Shown here: positions 36,209 through 44,006 of the stretch, piece after piece
Position numbering within the stretch: the stretch's first letter is position 1
Layout: each line of letters starts with the position of its first letter
Notes under the pieces: model-generated
Told to the model about the DNA's origin: nothing
The model's database searches: none
The model's input: only the letters and a program-made list of their open reading frames with translations
Assembly: GCA_027460525.1 (NCBI GenBank)
Contig: JAPZAS010000012.1
Location: 1 to 64,000, forward strand
DNA length: 64,000 nt
Direction of reading: 5' to 3'
Origin: Candidatus Methanoperedens sp.
GTDB taxonomy: Archaea > Halobacteriota > Methanosarcinia > Methanosarcinales > Methanoperedenaceae
Program-made: the position numbers and the translations under genes

Positions 36209-37068
36209 AAAGTAAGAACGCGGTAATAACTGGGTCAAATCAAGGATTTGGAAAAGCTATCGCGGAAGAGTTTATAGCTCAGGGAGCAAATGTTTTGATT
36301 TGCGCACGTAATGAGCAACTTCTTGAATCTACGAGATTAGAACTTTCAAAAAAAGCTGCAGGATTTCAGAAAGTATATGGGTGCCAGGTTGACGTAGCGG
36401 ATCGTGAAAGTTTAAATCGGCTTTATAAAACGGCTTTGAAAAAATTTGGCAAGATTGATATTCTGGTAAATAACGCCGGGGTTTATGGTCCAAAAGGCGT
36501 TATTGAAGAAATAGATTGGGATGAATGGGTAGAAGCAATAAACATTAACCTATTAGGTACTGTTCTGGCGTGCAAAATTTTTATTCCGCATTTTAAAAAC
36601 AATGGGCATGGCAAAATAATCAATCTCTCAGGTGGGGGAGCTACTGCCCCGCTGCCCCGTATAAGTGCTTACGCTGCCTCTAAGGCTGCCGTCGTTAGAT
36701 TCACTGAAACAATTGCTGAAGAATTAAAAGACACTGGTGTGGAAGTTAATTGCATTGCTCCGGGTGCTCTAAATACAAGGTTACTCGATGAGGTTTTAGA
36801 AGCAGGTCTGGAAAAAGTTGGAAAAACTTTTTACGAACGTTCTCTCGTTCAAAAACAACAAGGTGGAACGCCGCTGGTTAAAGGTGCTGAATTGTGCGTA
36901 TTTTTAGCATCAGATAAGAGCAACGGCATCACAGGCAAGTTGATCAGCGCTGTTTGGGACCCATGGGATGAGCTTCCAGAACATCTTGAAGATTTGAAAA
37001 ATAGCGATGTGTACACGTTAAGGCGTATCGTACCAAAAGATCGGGGTATTGACTGGGGGGACGTTTAA
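36199..37068 (+). CDS. Short-chain dehydrogenase/reductase
   Basis: This is a classical SDR of 289 residues with NAVITGSNQGFGKAIAEEF, VNNAGVYGP, the Ser of INLSGGGA and Y-x3-K in SAYAASKAAVVRF. The tail after residue 250 (VWDPWDELPEHLEDLKNSDVYTLRRIVP) is longer than in FabG-type enzymes and probably specific to its substrate. It overlaps the previous gene by ten bases and is followed within two bases by the Gfo/Idh/MocA gene. The group probably modifies one sugar, but the product is unknown. Confidence 0.85.
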   Translation: MQLKSKNAVITGSNQGFGKAIAEEFIAQGANVLICARNEQLLESTRLELSKKAAGFQKVYGCQVDVADRESLNRLYKTALKKFGKIDILVNNAGVYGPKGVIEEIDWDEWVEAININLLGTVLACKIFIPHFKNNGHGKIINLSGGGATAPLPRISAYAASKAAVVRFTETIAEELKDTGVEVNCIAPGALNTRLLDEVLEAGLEKVGKTFYERSLVQKQQGGTPLVKGAELCVFLASDKSNGITGKLISAVWDPWDELPEHLEDLKNSDVYTLRRIVPKDRGIDWGDV

Positions 37069-37069
37069 T

Positions 37070-38047
37070 TTGAATATTGGAATTGTAGGCTGTGGTTTAA
37101 TTGGTCAAAAAAGAGCAGCATCTTTAGGTAATAATCTATTAAAGGCGGTTGCAGATGTTTCGCTTGATCGTGCACAAAAATTGGCTTGTTGTTATAAAGA
37201 TGTAAAGTCATTTTCGGATTGGAGAGAACTTGTTGAACTTAATGATATTGACCTGGTGATTGTATCAACAACAAATAACTGGCTCGCGCCTATAACCCTC
37301 GAGGCGGTCGAATCAGGTAAGCATGTTCTTGTAGAAAAACCAGGCGCCTGTCATTTTAAGCAACTTGATCCAGTAATACAAGCTGCAAGAAAAAACATGG
37401 TCAAAGTCAAAGTGGGTTTTAATCTACGCTGCCATCCTTCATTTATAAAGGCTCGTGAAATAGTCAATTCCGGGATTCTTGGGAAATTGATGTTTATTCG
37501 GGGACGCTACGGTCATGGTGGACGCTCAGGCTATGAAAAAGAATGGCGTGCAAATTCAGCCATTTCTGGAGGTGGAGAATTGATAGATCAGGGGGTACAC
37601 ATTATAGATCTTTCACGATGGTTTCTTGGGGATTTCTCACGCGTTTCGGGTTCTGCGCATACTTATTTCTGGAATATGCCTGTGGAAGATAACGGTTTCC
37701 TTCATCTTGAAAACTCTTCGGGAAATGTAGCATGGTTGCAGGTGAGTTGTACAGAATGGAAAAACATGTTTTCGTTTGAAATATATGGTGAAGGTGGAAA
37801 GTTGCAAATTGATGGGCTTGGAGGAAGCTATGGAACAGAAAGGCTAACATTTTATCATATGTTACCTCAGATGGGGCCGCCGGAGACAACAATTTGGGAG
37901 TATCCATTCAATGATACGTCATGGAAAATAGAGTTTGAGGAATTTATAAAAACAATAGAGAGTAATAGTGAGCCGCAACCGGGTCTTAAAGATGCCCGTG
38001 CAGCTTTAGAGATAGTATCGAAAATATATGAGGCCTCGAAAAAATGA
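37070..38047 (+). CDS. Gfo/Idh/MocA family oxidoreductase
   Basis: This 325-residue NAD(P)-dependent oxidoreductase has the N-terminal Rossmann motif IGIVGCGLIGQKRAASL, the EKPGA motif with the catalytic-type lysine (HVLVEKPGACHF) and the second-domain signature GGGELIDQGVHIIDLSRWFLG. Members oxidise or reduce ring hydroxyls of sugars and inositols. I take the TTG at 37070, right after the previous stop, with GGGGGG about nine bases before it; a TTG at 37049 is the alternative. It shares a four-base overlap with the heptose kinase gene. Confidence 0.85.
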   Translation: MNIGIVGCGLIGQKRAASLGNNLLKAVADVSLDRAQKLACCYKDVKSFSDWRELVELNDIDLVIVSTTNNWLAPITLEAVESGKHVLVEKPGACHFKQLDPVIQAARKNMVKVKVGFNLRCHPSFIKAREIVNSGILGKLMFIRGRYGHGGRSGYEKEWRANSAISGGGELIDQGVHIIDLSRWFLGDFSRVSGSAHTYFWNMPVEDNGFLHLENSSGNVAWLQVSCTEWKNMFSFEIYGEGGKLQIDGLGGSYGTERLTFYHMLPQMGPPETTIWEYPFNDTSWKIEFEEFIKTIESNSEPQPGLKDARAALEIVSKIYEASKK

Positions 38048-39027
38048 TAATTACACGCAGTCCACTTCGAATTTCACTTGGCGGTGGAGGTACAGATCTA
38101 CCATCGTACTACCGGGAACACGAAGGGTTTCTGATAGCTGCGGCTATTGATAAGTATGTGTACATCACTTTACATCAAACATTTGTAAATGAGCTTATCA
38201 TAAAATATTCAAAGATAGAGCGTGTATCTGCAATCGATGAAATCCAGCATCCCATCATACGCGAGGCTTTGAGGTTAGTAGGGATACAAAACCTTAACAT
38301 CGAATTAGCGAGCATGGCGGATATCCCGGCAGGCACCGGTTTAGGGTCATCTGGAAGCTTCACATGCTCTTTATTGAAGGCGCTACATGCATACACGAAA
38401 AACCTGATACATCCGAAAGAGCTTGCAGAGCAGGCATGTCACATCGAGATTGATTTGCTAAAAGAACCAATCGGAAAACAGGACCAGTACATATCAGCTT
38501 ATGGAGGTGTCAATTGTTTCAAGTTCTGCAAAAATGATACAGTCGAAGCAAAACCTCTCAAGATATCCGATGAGACGCTTTATAGTCTTGAAGACAACCT
38601 GTTACTTTTTTTCACAGGATATTCAAGATCAGCTTCTGCTATACTTAAAGAACAGGACGATAAAAGCAAACAAAAAGACACATCAATGATAGATAATTTG
38701 CATTTTATTAAGGAAATGGGTTATAAGAGCCAGCAGGCTCTTGAATCAGGGGATCTTGAAGAATTTGCCAGTTTAATGAATATCCACTGGGAACATAAGA
38801 AAAATCGTTCCAGTTCGATGAGCAATAATAAGATCAATGAATGGTATGACATAGCATTGAAAAATGGGGCGCTTGGCGGTAAACTCATCGGTGCAGGTGG
38901 AGGGGGATTTCTCATGTTTTATGCCAACGATAATATGAAGATAAGGCACGCGATGGCGCACGAAGGTTTGAAAGAAGTCCGCTTTAAGTTTGATTTCGAG
39001 GGAAGCAAGGTGGTGGCACAATCATGA
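38044..39027 (+). CDS. hddA: Sugar-1-kinase of the GHMP family, probable heptose 7-phosphate kinase
   Basis: The protein (327 residues) begins RSPLRISLGGGGTDLPSYYREH and has the GHMP ATP loop GTGLGSSGSFTCSLLKAL and the C-terminal GGKLIGAGGGGFLMFY. This pattern is that of D-glycero-alpha-D-manno-heptose 7-phosphate kinases (HddA/WcbL) and the kinase part of L-fucose enzymes. A nucleotidyltransferase, a GmhA-type isomerase and a GmhB-type phosphatase follow directly, so the heptose kinase is the strongest reading. It should give heptose 1,7-bisphosphate. Four-base overlaps occur at both ends. Confidence 0.85.
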   Translation: MIITRSPLRISLGGGGTDLPSYYREHEGFLIAAAIDKYVYITLHQTFVNELIIKYSKIERVSAIDEIQHPIIREALRLVGIQNLNIELASMADIPAGTGLGSSGSFTCSLLKALHAYTKNLIHPKELAEQACHIEIDLLKEPIGKQDQYISAYGGVNCFKFCKNDTVEAKPLKISDETLYSLEDNLLLFFTGYSRSASAILKEQDDKSKQKDTSMIDNLHFIKEMGYKSQQALESGDLEEFASLMNIHWEHKKNRSSSMSNNKINEWYDIALKNGALGGKLIGAGGGGFLMFYANDNMKIRHAMAHEGLKEVRFKFDFEGSKVVAQS

Positions 39028-39743
39028 TGCTGCCTGTGGTTATTCTTACAGGTGGATTGGCAACACGACTTTATCCAGCGACCTTAAAACTCCCAAAATC
39101 CCTCATCAAGGTGGCAGACAAACCGTTCATTTTTCACCAATTAGCTCTTTTGAAGCGGCAGGGTGTTTGTAATGTCATATTATGTGTCAGCAAGTTTGGA
39201 GAGATGATACAGGATTACGTTGGCGATGGGCATGAATGGGGTTTAAAAGTGCAATATTCTTATGACGGCGAAACACTGCTTGGAACTGGCGGGGCGATCA
39301 AAAAGGCAAATCCACTTCTTCCAGAAGTATTTTTGGTTCTATATGGCGATTCCTATCTCGATGTTGACCTGAAGCCAATTCTGGAGAGGTTTGAATGTGA
39401 AGGAAAACCAGCTTTGATGACTGTTTATCATAATAAAAATAAATGGGCTAAAAGCAACATTTTATTCAAGAATGGTCGAGTTGTAAAATACGACAAAAAA
39501 AATCCAATGCCCCAGATGGAGCATCTTGACTATGGAATAAATATCTTGAGAAAATCTATTTTCAATGAGTGGCCGGATGGGATACCCTTTGATCTTTCAG
39601 AGGTATTTATTAAACTCATAGAAAAAGGCGAAGTGTCGGCGTTTGAAGTTTTCAAACGCTTTTACGAAATTGGGTCTATCCAGGGTATAAAAGAAACCGA
39701 GGAATATTTAAATACCAAGCATCAAATTTGTCAAAATATGTGA
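39024..39743 (+). CDS. Sugar-1-phosphate nucleotidyltransferase, probable heptose-1-P guanylyltransferase (HddC-like)
   Basis: The 239-residue enzyme has a single nucleotidyltransferase domain: VVILTGGLATRLYPATLKLPKSLIKVADKPFIFHQ, LLGTGGAIKKA and LVLYGDSYLDVDL. It lacks a beta-helix tail. In bacterial GDP-heptose loci an enzyme of this kind (HddC) transfers GMP to D-glycero-alpha-D-manno-heptose 1-phosphate. Nucleotide specificity cannot be read from the sequence, so the product could also be CDP- or ADP-heptose. The gene lies inside the heptose cassette with short overlaps on both sides. Confidence 0.8.
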   Translation: MMLPVVILTGGLATRLYPATLKLPKSLIKVADKPFIFHQLALLKRQGVCNVILCVSKFGEMIQDYVGDGHEWGLKVQYSYDGETLLGTGGAIKKANPLLPEVFLVLYGDSYLDVDLKPILERFECEGKPALMTVYHNKNKWAKSNILFKNGRVVKYDKKNPMPQMEHLDYGINILRKSIFNEWPDGIPFDLSEVFIKLIEKGEVSAFEVFKRFYEIGSIQGIKETEEYLNTKHQICQNM

Positions 39744-39744
39744 T
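39740..39744 (+). promoter_or_regulatory. Ribosome-binding site GTGAT for gmhA
   Basis: GTGAT lies four bases before the ATG at 39749, within the end of the upstream gene. It supports that ATG over the TTG at 39728. Confidence 0.5.
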
Positions 39745-39748
39745 AGAT

Positions 39749-40354
39749 ATGGAACAGGAAGATTATATTGAAACTTATTTCAAAGATTGTGTTGAAATTA
39801 TAAATCGGATTGACAGGGAACAAATAATAAAAATTTCTGCGATCCTTAAGAAAATCCAACTAAGACAGGGCAGGCTGTTCATCCTTGGTGTAGGCGGAAG
39901 CGCAGGCAATGCATCACATGCTGTTAATGATTTTCGTAAAATTGCAGGTATAGAATCCTATGCTCCCACAGACAACGTTTCTGAACTTACAGCAAGGGTT
40001 AATGATGACGGCTGGGAGACGATATTTGTTAACTGGCTCAAAGGCAGCCGATTGAACACCAAAGATGGTATCCTTGTATTCTCAGTCGGCGGAGGGAATG
40101 CTGAAAAAAACGTGAGCGTTAACCTTGTCAAAGCATTACAATATGCCAAAGATGCTGGTGCAAGTATTATGGGAATCGTAGGACGTGACGGCGGATACAC
40201 TGCAAAGGTAGCAGATGCCTGCATCATAATCCCTCCCGTGAACGATGAAACCATCACGCCTCAAACTGAAGCATTCCAGGCAGTCGTCTGGCATTTACTG
40301 GTTTCCAGTCCTGATATGAAGAAATATGAAATGAAATGGGAGAGTACAAGGTAA
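39749..40354 (+). CDS. gmhA: Sedoheptulose 7-phosphate isomerase
   Basis: This SIS-domain protein of about 201 residues matches GmhA: FILGVGGSAGNASHAVNDFRKIAG, then FSVGGGNAEKNVSVNLVKAL and VGRDGGYTAKVADACIIIPP. GmhA turns sedoheptulose 7-phosphate into D-glycero-D-manno-heptose 7-phosphate, the entry step of heptose synthesis. The ATG at 39749 is chosen over a TTG at 39728 because of the GTGAT site. It is followed 12 bases later by the phosphatase gene. Confidence 0.88.
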   Translation: MEQEDYIETYFKDCVEIINRIDREQIIKISAILKKIQLRQGRLFILGVGGSAGNASHAVNDFRKIAGIESYAPTDNVSELTARVNDDGWETIFVNWLKGSRLNTKDGILVFSVGGGNAEKNVSVNLVKALQYAKDAGASIMGIVGRDGGYTAKVADACIIIPPVNDETITPQTEAFQAVVWHLLVSSPDMKKYEMKWESTR

Positions 40355-40366
40355 CAGGCGGCACGA

Positions 40367-40945
40367 ATGGCAGATGCTGTTTTCCTGGATAGGGATGGCG
40401 TGCTTAACGAGCTTGTATTAAATCCTGCGACTGGAGAGTATGAGCCTCCACATCGTATAGGGGATATGAAACTTTTTCCTTATGTGTTTGAATGCCTTGG
40501 AAAAATCCAAAATGCAGGGTATGATCTGTTTCTCGTCTCCAACCAGCCGGATTATGCTAAAGGGAAAACTACACTTGAAGCCTTAGAAAAAGTCCACAAC
40601 AAATTTGACCAATTGTTAACTTCTAAGGGAATATATTTTAAGGAATACTATTACTGCTATCATCATCCTCAAGGGATAATACCTGAATATTCTTACGAAT
40701 GTATGTGCCGCAAACCAAAGCCGTTCTTCCTTTTTAAAGCAGAAGAAAATTATAATATCGAGCTTGGGAGTTCATGGATGATTGGAGATCGGGATATAGA
40801 TATCGAATGCGGCAAAGCTGCTGGCACGAAAACAATATTAATAGAGGAGCCATTATCTATGAATAAACGCGGGAATAGTATGCCTGACCATAAGGTAAAA
40901 GATCTGATAGAAGCAGTGGAGATAATAATTCAAATAAATGGATAA
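40367..40945 (+). CDS. gmhB: D-glycero-D-manno-heptose 1,7-bisphosphate 7-phosphatase
   Basis: This HAD-IIIA phosphatase (192 residues) has FLDRDGVLNELVLNP at the nucleophile, LVSNQPDYAKG, the zinc-loop region YYYCYHHPQG...YECMCRKPKP and MIGDRDIDIECG. These are the GmhB features. It removes the 7-phosphate after the kinase has added a 1-phosphate. Its position between gmhA and a transaldolase supports the heptose pathway. The gap to the transaldolase gene is 38 bases and contains a strong Shine-Dalgarno sequence. Confidence 0.88.
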   Translation: MADAVFLDRDGVLNELVLNPATGEYEPPHRIGDMKLFPYVFECLGKIQNAGYDLFLVSNQPDYAKGKTTLEALEKVHNKFDQLLTSKGIYFKEYYYCYHHPQGIIPEYSYECMCRKPKPFFLFKAEENYNIELGSSWMIGDRDIDIECGKAAGTKTILIEEPLSMNKRGNSMPDHKVKDLIEAVEIIIQING

Positions 40946-40983
40946 AAAATAATATTAAAATATCAGAAGGAGACGAGGAAATT

Positions 40984-41700
40984 ATGAAAGGATCAAAACA
41001 ATTTAAAATAAAACTATATGCAGACGGCGCAGATCTGAAAGGAATGATAGAGGTTTACAATGAAGGGATTGTTAGTGGTTTCACAACAAATCCTACATTA
41101 ATGAAAAAAGCTGGTGTTAAGAACTATGAAGAATTCGCAAAATCTGCCATAAAAGCAATTCCAGACCTCCCAATTTCATTTGAAGTATTCTCGGATGATT
41201 TGGAAGGCATGGAGAGAGAAGCTCGCAAGATCGCAAGCTGGGGCGAAAAAGCTTACATAAAGATACCTGTTACAAATACTAAAGGAAAAAGCACAGCTTC
41301 CCTGGTGAAAAAACTGTCATATGATGGGTTAAAGCTCAATGTAACTGCCATCTTAACGACCGAGCAGGTAAAACAAGTTTCTAATGCTCTTTCACCTGCA
41401 ACCCCAAGTATAGTTTCGGTATTTGCGGGGCGTATAGCAGATACTGGCAGGGATCCTATGCCGATAATGAAAGAGGCAGTGAACATATTGAAATCGAACA
41501 CGAAATCGGAACTATTATGGGCGAGTACAAGGGAATTGCTGAATCTTGTGCAGGCTGAATCGTGCGGATGCCATATCATTACAATTACCAATGATATATT
41601 GAAAAAGGTCCCAATGCTTGGGAAGGATCTTAAGGAATTGTCGCTGGATACGGTGAAAATGTTCTATAATGATGCACAAGGGGCGGGTTACAAAATTTGA
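40984..41700 (+). CDS. Transaldolase, short (TalC/FSA-type) form
   Basis: This 238-residue TIM-barrel enzyme has the family start FKIKLYADGADLKGMIEVYNEGIVSGFTTNPTLM and the Schiff-base lysine in AYIKIPVTN. It also has LNVTAILTTEQV, SVFAGRIADTGRDP and LWASTRE. Transaldolases form sedoheptulose 7-phosphate from fructose 6-phosphate and erythrose 4-phosphate. Directly behind gmhB this would supply the substrate of GmhA. The ATG follows AAGGAGACGAGG, one of the strongest ribosome-binding sites in the window. It ends 23 bases from the convergent GtrA gene. Confidence 0.9.
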   Translation: MKGSKQFKIKLYADGADLKGMIEVYNEGIVSGFTTNPTLMKKAGVKNYEEFAKSAIKAIPDLPISFEVFSDDLEGMEREARKIASWGEKAYIKIPVTNTKGKSTASLVKKLSYDGLKLNVTAILTTEQVKQVSNALSPATPSIVSVFAGRIADTGRDPMPIMKEAVNILKSNTKSELLWASTRELLNLVQAESCGCHIITITNDILKKVPMLGKDLKELSLDTVKMFYNDAQGAGYKI

Positions 41701-41723
41701 TTCATGTAGCTTGGCATAATCTT

Positions 41724-42146
41724 TTAATCAATTAATTCTTTATTGAAAACATAAGAATTACTGGCATAATATCCCCATGCAAAACTTATTAATATCTGGA
41801 TAATTTTTGAAACTAATAAGCCAGTGCCAACCAATTCTATACTTACTATTAATATAAAATTATTTAAAATATAAGTAATTACCACAATGCGTAGATATCT
41901 ACTAAAAGTTTTTGAATTGTTAATAGTGAAATACTGAAAAGTCCAATTTTTTTGCAGATAATACACAAGCAATAACGCAAAAATGAACGATATTACATTA
42001 GAAACAAGGTAATAAAGATTAAAACTGTGTATCAAGAAAGCATATACTAAAAAATCAGTTGCCGCACCCAACACGCCTACTGTACAATATTTTAATATAT
42101 TCTTTGGCAAAAAATCTATCATAAAATGCTCTATAATTTGAATCAC
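41724..42146 (-). CDS. GtrA-like membrane protein
   Basis: This 140-residue protein has four hydrophobic segments and the GtrA family layout (KYCTVGVLGAATDFLVYAFLI, FIFALLLVYYLQKNWTF). GtrA proteins are thought to flip polyprenyl-phosphate-linked glucose, or to help present it to a membrane transferase. It is the last gene of a minus-strand group with a methyltransferase and a GtrB-type polyprenyl-phosphate glycosyltransferase. This is the expected pairing for lipid-linked sugar transfer. Confidence 0.85.
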   Translation of the reverse strand: MIQIIEHFMIDFLPKNILKYCTVGVLGAATDFLVYAFLIHSFNLYYLVSNVISFIFALLLVYYLQKNWTFQYFTINNSKTFSRYLRIVVITYILNNFILIVSIELVGTGLLVSKIIQILISFAWGYYASNSYVFNKELID

Positions 42147-42158
42147 AAAGTTTATAAA

Positions 42159-42884
42159 TTACTTTGGTAACATAATTAAACCTATACATAAATTTATAGT
42201 TTTTAAAGGGACGTTGAATGGAAAATATTTAATTTTTTTAAAATAAAAAAATTTCTTTAGTTCAATGAATATTTCATCGGGTAAATTTATGTGCTCTGAC
42301 TTAATCACCCAATCATAACTTTGTTTGAAGTGTTTTTCAAATATTCTACGAGCAGATATATTTCTAGCAAAGCTATATAAAAAACCTCCTTCTACGGGTA
42401 TCAATGCACAGAATTGTGCATTTCCGTTTTTCTTCATAACTCGATTTACTTCCTGTATCGCAGAAGGTAAATCTGGTAAATGCTCCAATACATGTATTGC
42501 TAAAACTCGGTCAAAATAATCACTCTTAAATGGAAGATTTTGGGCATCACCAATTATAACATTCACATCTGGATATTTTATCAAGATTTTTTTTGCCATG
42601 TTCCCCCTTAATTCAACACCAAAATACTCCTGAGTAGATAAGTTTTCGTAATTGATATGTTCGCCTAAACCTGACCCTATTTCTAGTGTTCTTATTTTTG
42701 TAGTATTATTTCTTTCTTGAACCGGAAATCCATGATTGAATTTTTCCACAATACCGTATTTTGCAGGTAAAACCTCATGCCAGCACTCCATAAACTCATT
42801 GCGAATTCTTTTTTGTTCAGGAGTGAATTCTGGGAGTTTTTTAGGCCATTTTTTTCGAGTGTTTTTAATCATACTAATATCCAT
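42159..42884 (-). CDS. Class I SAM-dependent methyltransferase
   Basis: This 241-residue protein has motif I IRTLEIGSGLGEHINY, the acidic residue FGVELRGN, the middle motif VIIGDAQNLPF and RVLAIHVLEHLPDL, typical of the UbiE/Methyltransf_11 group. The substrate is unknown. Its place between gtrB and gtrA suggests methylation of the transferred sugar or of the lipid carrier. The A/T-rich codon use is shared with gtrA but less so with gtrB. Confidence 0.8.
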   Translation of the reverse strand: MDISMIKNTRKKWPKKLPEFTPEQKRIRNEFMECWHEVLPAKYGIVEKFNHGFPVQERNNTTKIRTLEIGSGLGEHINYENLSTQEYFGVELRGNMAKKILIKYPDVNVIIGDAQNLPFKSDYFDRVLAIHVLEHLPDLPSAIQEVNRVMKKNGNAQFCALIPVEGGFLYSFARNISARRIFEKHFKQSYDWVIKSEHINLPDEIFIELKKFFYFKKIKYFPFNVPLKTINLCIGLIMLPK

Positions 42885-42908
42885 AGGTTTTGGCCGTTCA
42901 AAAATCCA

Positions 42909-43847
42909 TTACATGTTCTCCATTTTCTCGATAATATAGAGGGGGCGTCTCTTCACTTCCTCATAAATACGACCAATGTATTCCCCCATAATCCCGAGTG
43001 AAAGCAGCTGAATACCAGAAAAGAATGTTATCAATGCTACTGTCCATGAGAGCCCGGGTGTAAGGTCAGTATGCAATATTAATTTTTGAAAAATAAACCA
43101 CATTCCCAATAGAAACCCTGCGCCAGCTATCAACGCCCCAAACAGTGAGGCCAACTGCAACGGGCGGATAGAAAAACCAACTATCCCATTAAATGCAATT
43201 CTTAAGGATCCGAGATACCTATTATAATTTGTTTTACCTGATGCCCGCTCATCCCGATCATACTCGACAAAGGTCTGCCTGAAACCCACAAAAGCAACCA
43301 TACCCCGAAGAAAGCCATGCGTCTCATTAAGTTTTTTTAATTCTTCAACAACTCTTCCGTCCATCAACCGGAAATCTCCAGTGTCTTTCGGAATATTAAC
43401 ATCCGAAATCATATTAATGACCCGATAACCAAAATGCGATATCCACTCCTTAATAAAAGTTTCTCCTTTGCGTGATCGGCGTTTTGCATAAACAACTTTA
43501 AATCCTTCACGCCACTTCTCTAGCATTTGCTCTATTAGCTCTGGTGGATCTTGCAAATCCACATCAATAACAACACAGACATCTCCTTTACAAGAATGAA
43601 TCCCTGCCATAGTCGCTGCAGGCTGACCGAACCGGCGGCTGAACATAATTAAACGGATGTTTGGATTGCGTTTGATCTCATCCTGAATTACCCGTTCGGT
43701 GTTATCTGGAGATGGATCCAAACAAAAAATAATTTCATATTGTGAATTTAATTTTTCCATTACAGCTACCGTTCTTTTTAAAAAAGGTCTGATATTGGAT
43801 TCTTCTCTATATACCGGGACTATGATTGAAACAGCAGGTTGAATCAA
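42909..43847 (-). CDS. Polyprenyl-phosphate glycosyltransferase (GtrB/DPMS type)
   Basis: This GT2 enzyme of 312 residues has SIIVPVYREESNIRPFL, VVIDVDLQDPPELI carrying the DxD-type motif, and SRRFGQPAATMAGI. Two C-terminal transmembrane helices follow (LFGALIAGAGFLLGMWFIF and TVALITFFSGIQLLSLGIMG), ending in the GEYIGRIYEEVKRRPLYII signature of GtrB. It charges a polyprenyl phosphate with a sugar for a GT-C enzyme outside the membrane. The start is TTG with GAGGAG upstream. The membrane protein at 44007, divergent across 159 bases, is the probable partner. Confidence 0.9.
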   Translation of the reverse strand: MIQPAVSIIVPVYREESNIRPFLKRTVAVMEKLNSQYEIIFCLDPSPDNTERVIQDEIKRNPNIRLIMFSRRFGQPAATMAGIHSCKGDVCVVIDVDLQDPPELIEQMLEKWREGFKVVYAKRRSRKGETFIKEWISHFGYRVINMISDVNIPKDTGDFRLMDGRVVEELKKLNETHGFLRGMVAFVGFRQTFVEYDRDERASGKTNYNRYLGSLRIAFNGIVGFSIRPLQLASLFGALIAGAGFLLGMWFIFQKLILHTDLTPGLSWTVALITFFSGIQLLSLGIMGEYIGRIYEEVKRRPLYIIEKMENM

Positions 43848-44006
43848 TTTATATCTCCTCTTCTATTCAATATTGGCGGTAGTGATCTCATTTAGCGTAT
43901 AACTAATTAAGAAACTTTCATATTTAAAACCTCCTCTAATGTAGACTGTATTATCTGTATATTATATTCCAAAGATATATATAGAAAATTCGCATCTAAA
44001 AGCAAA

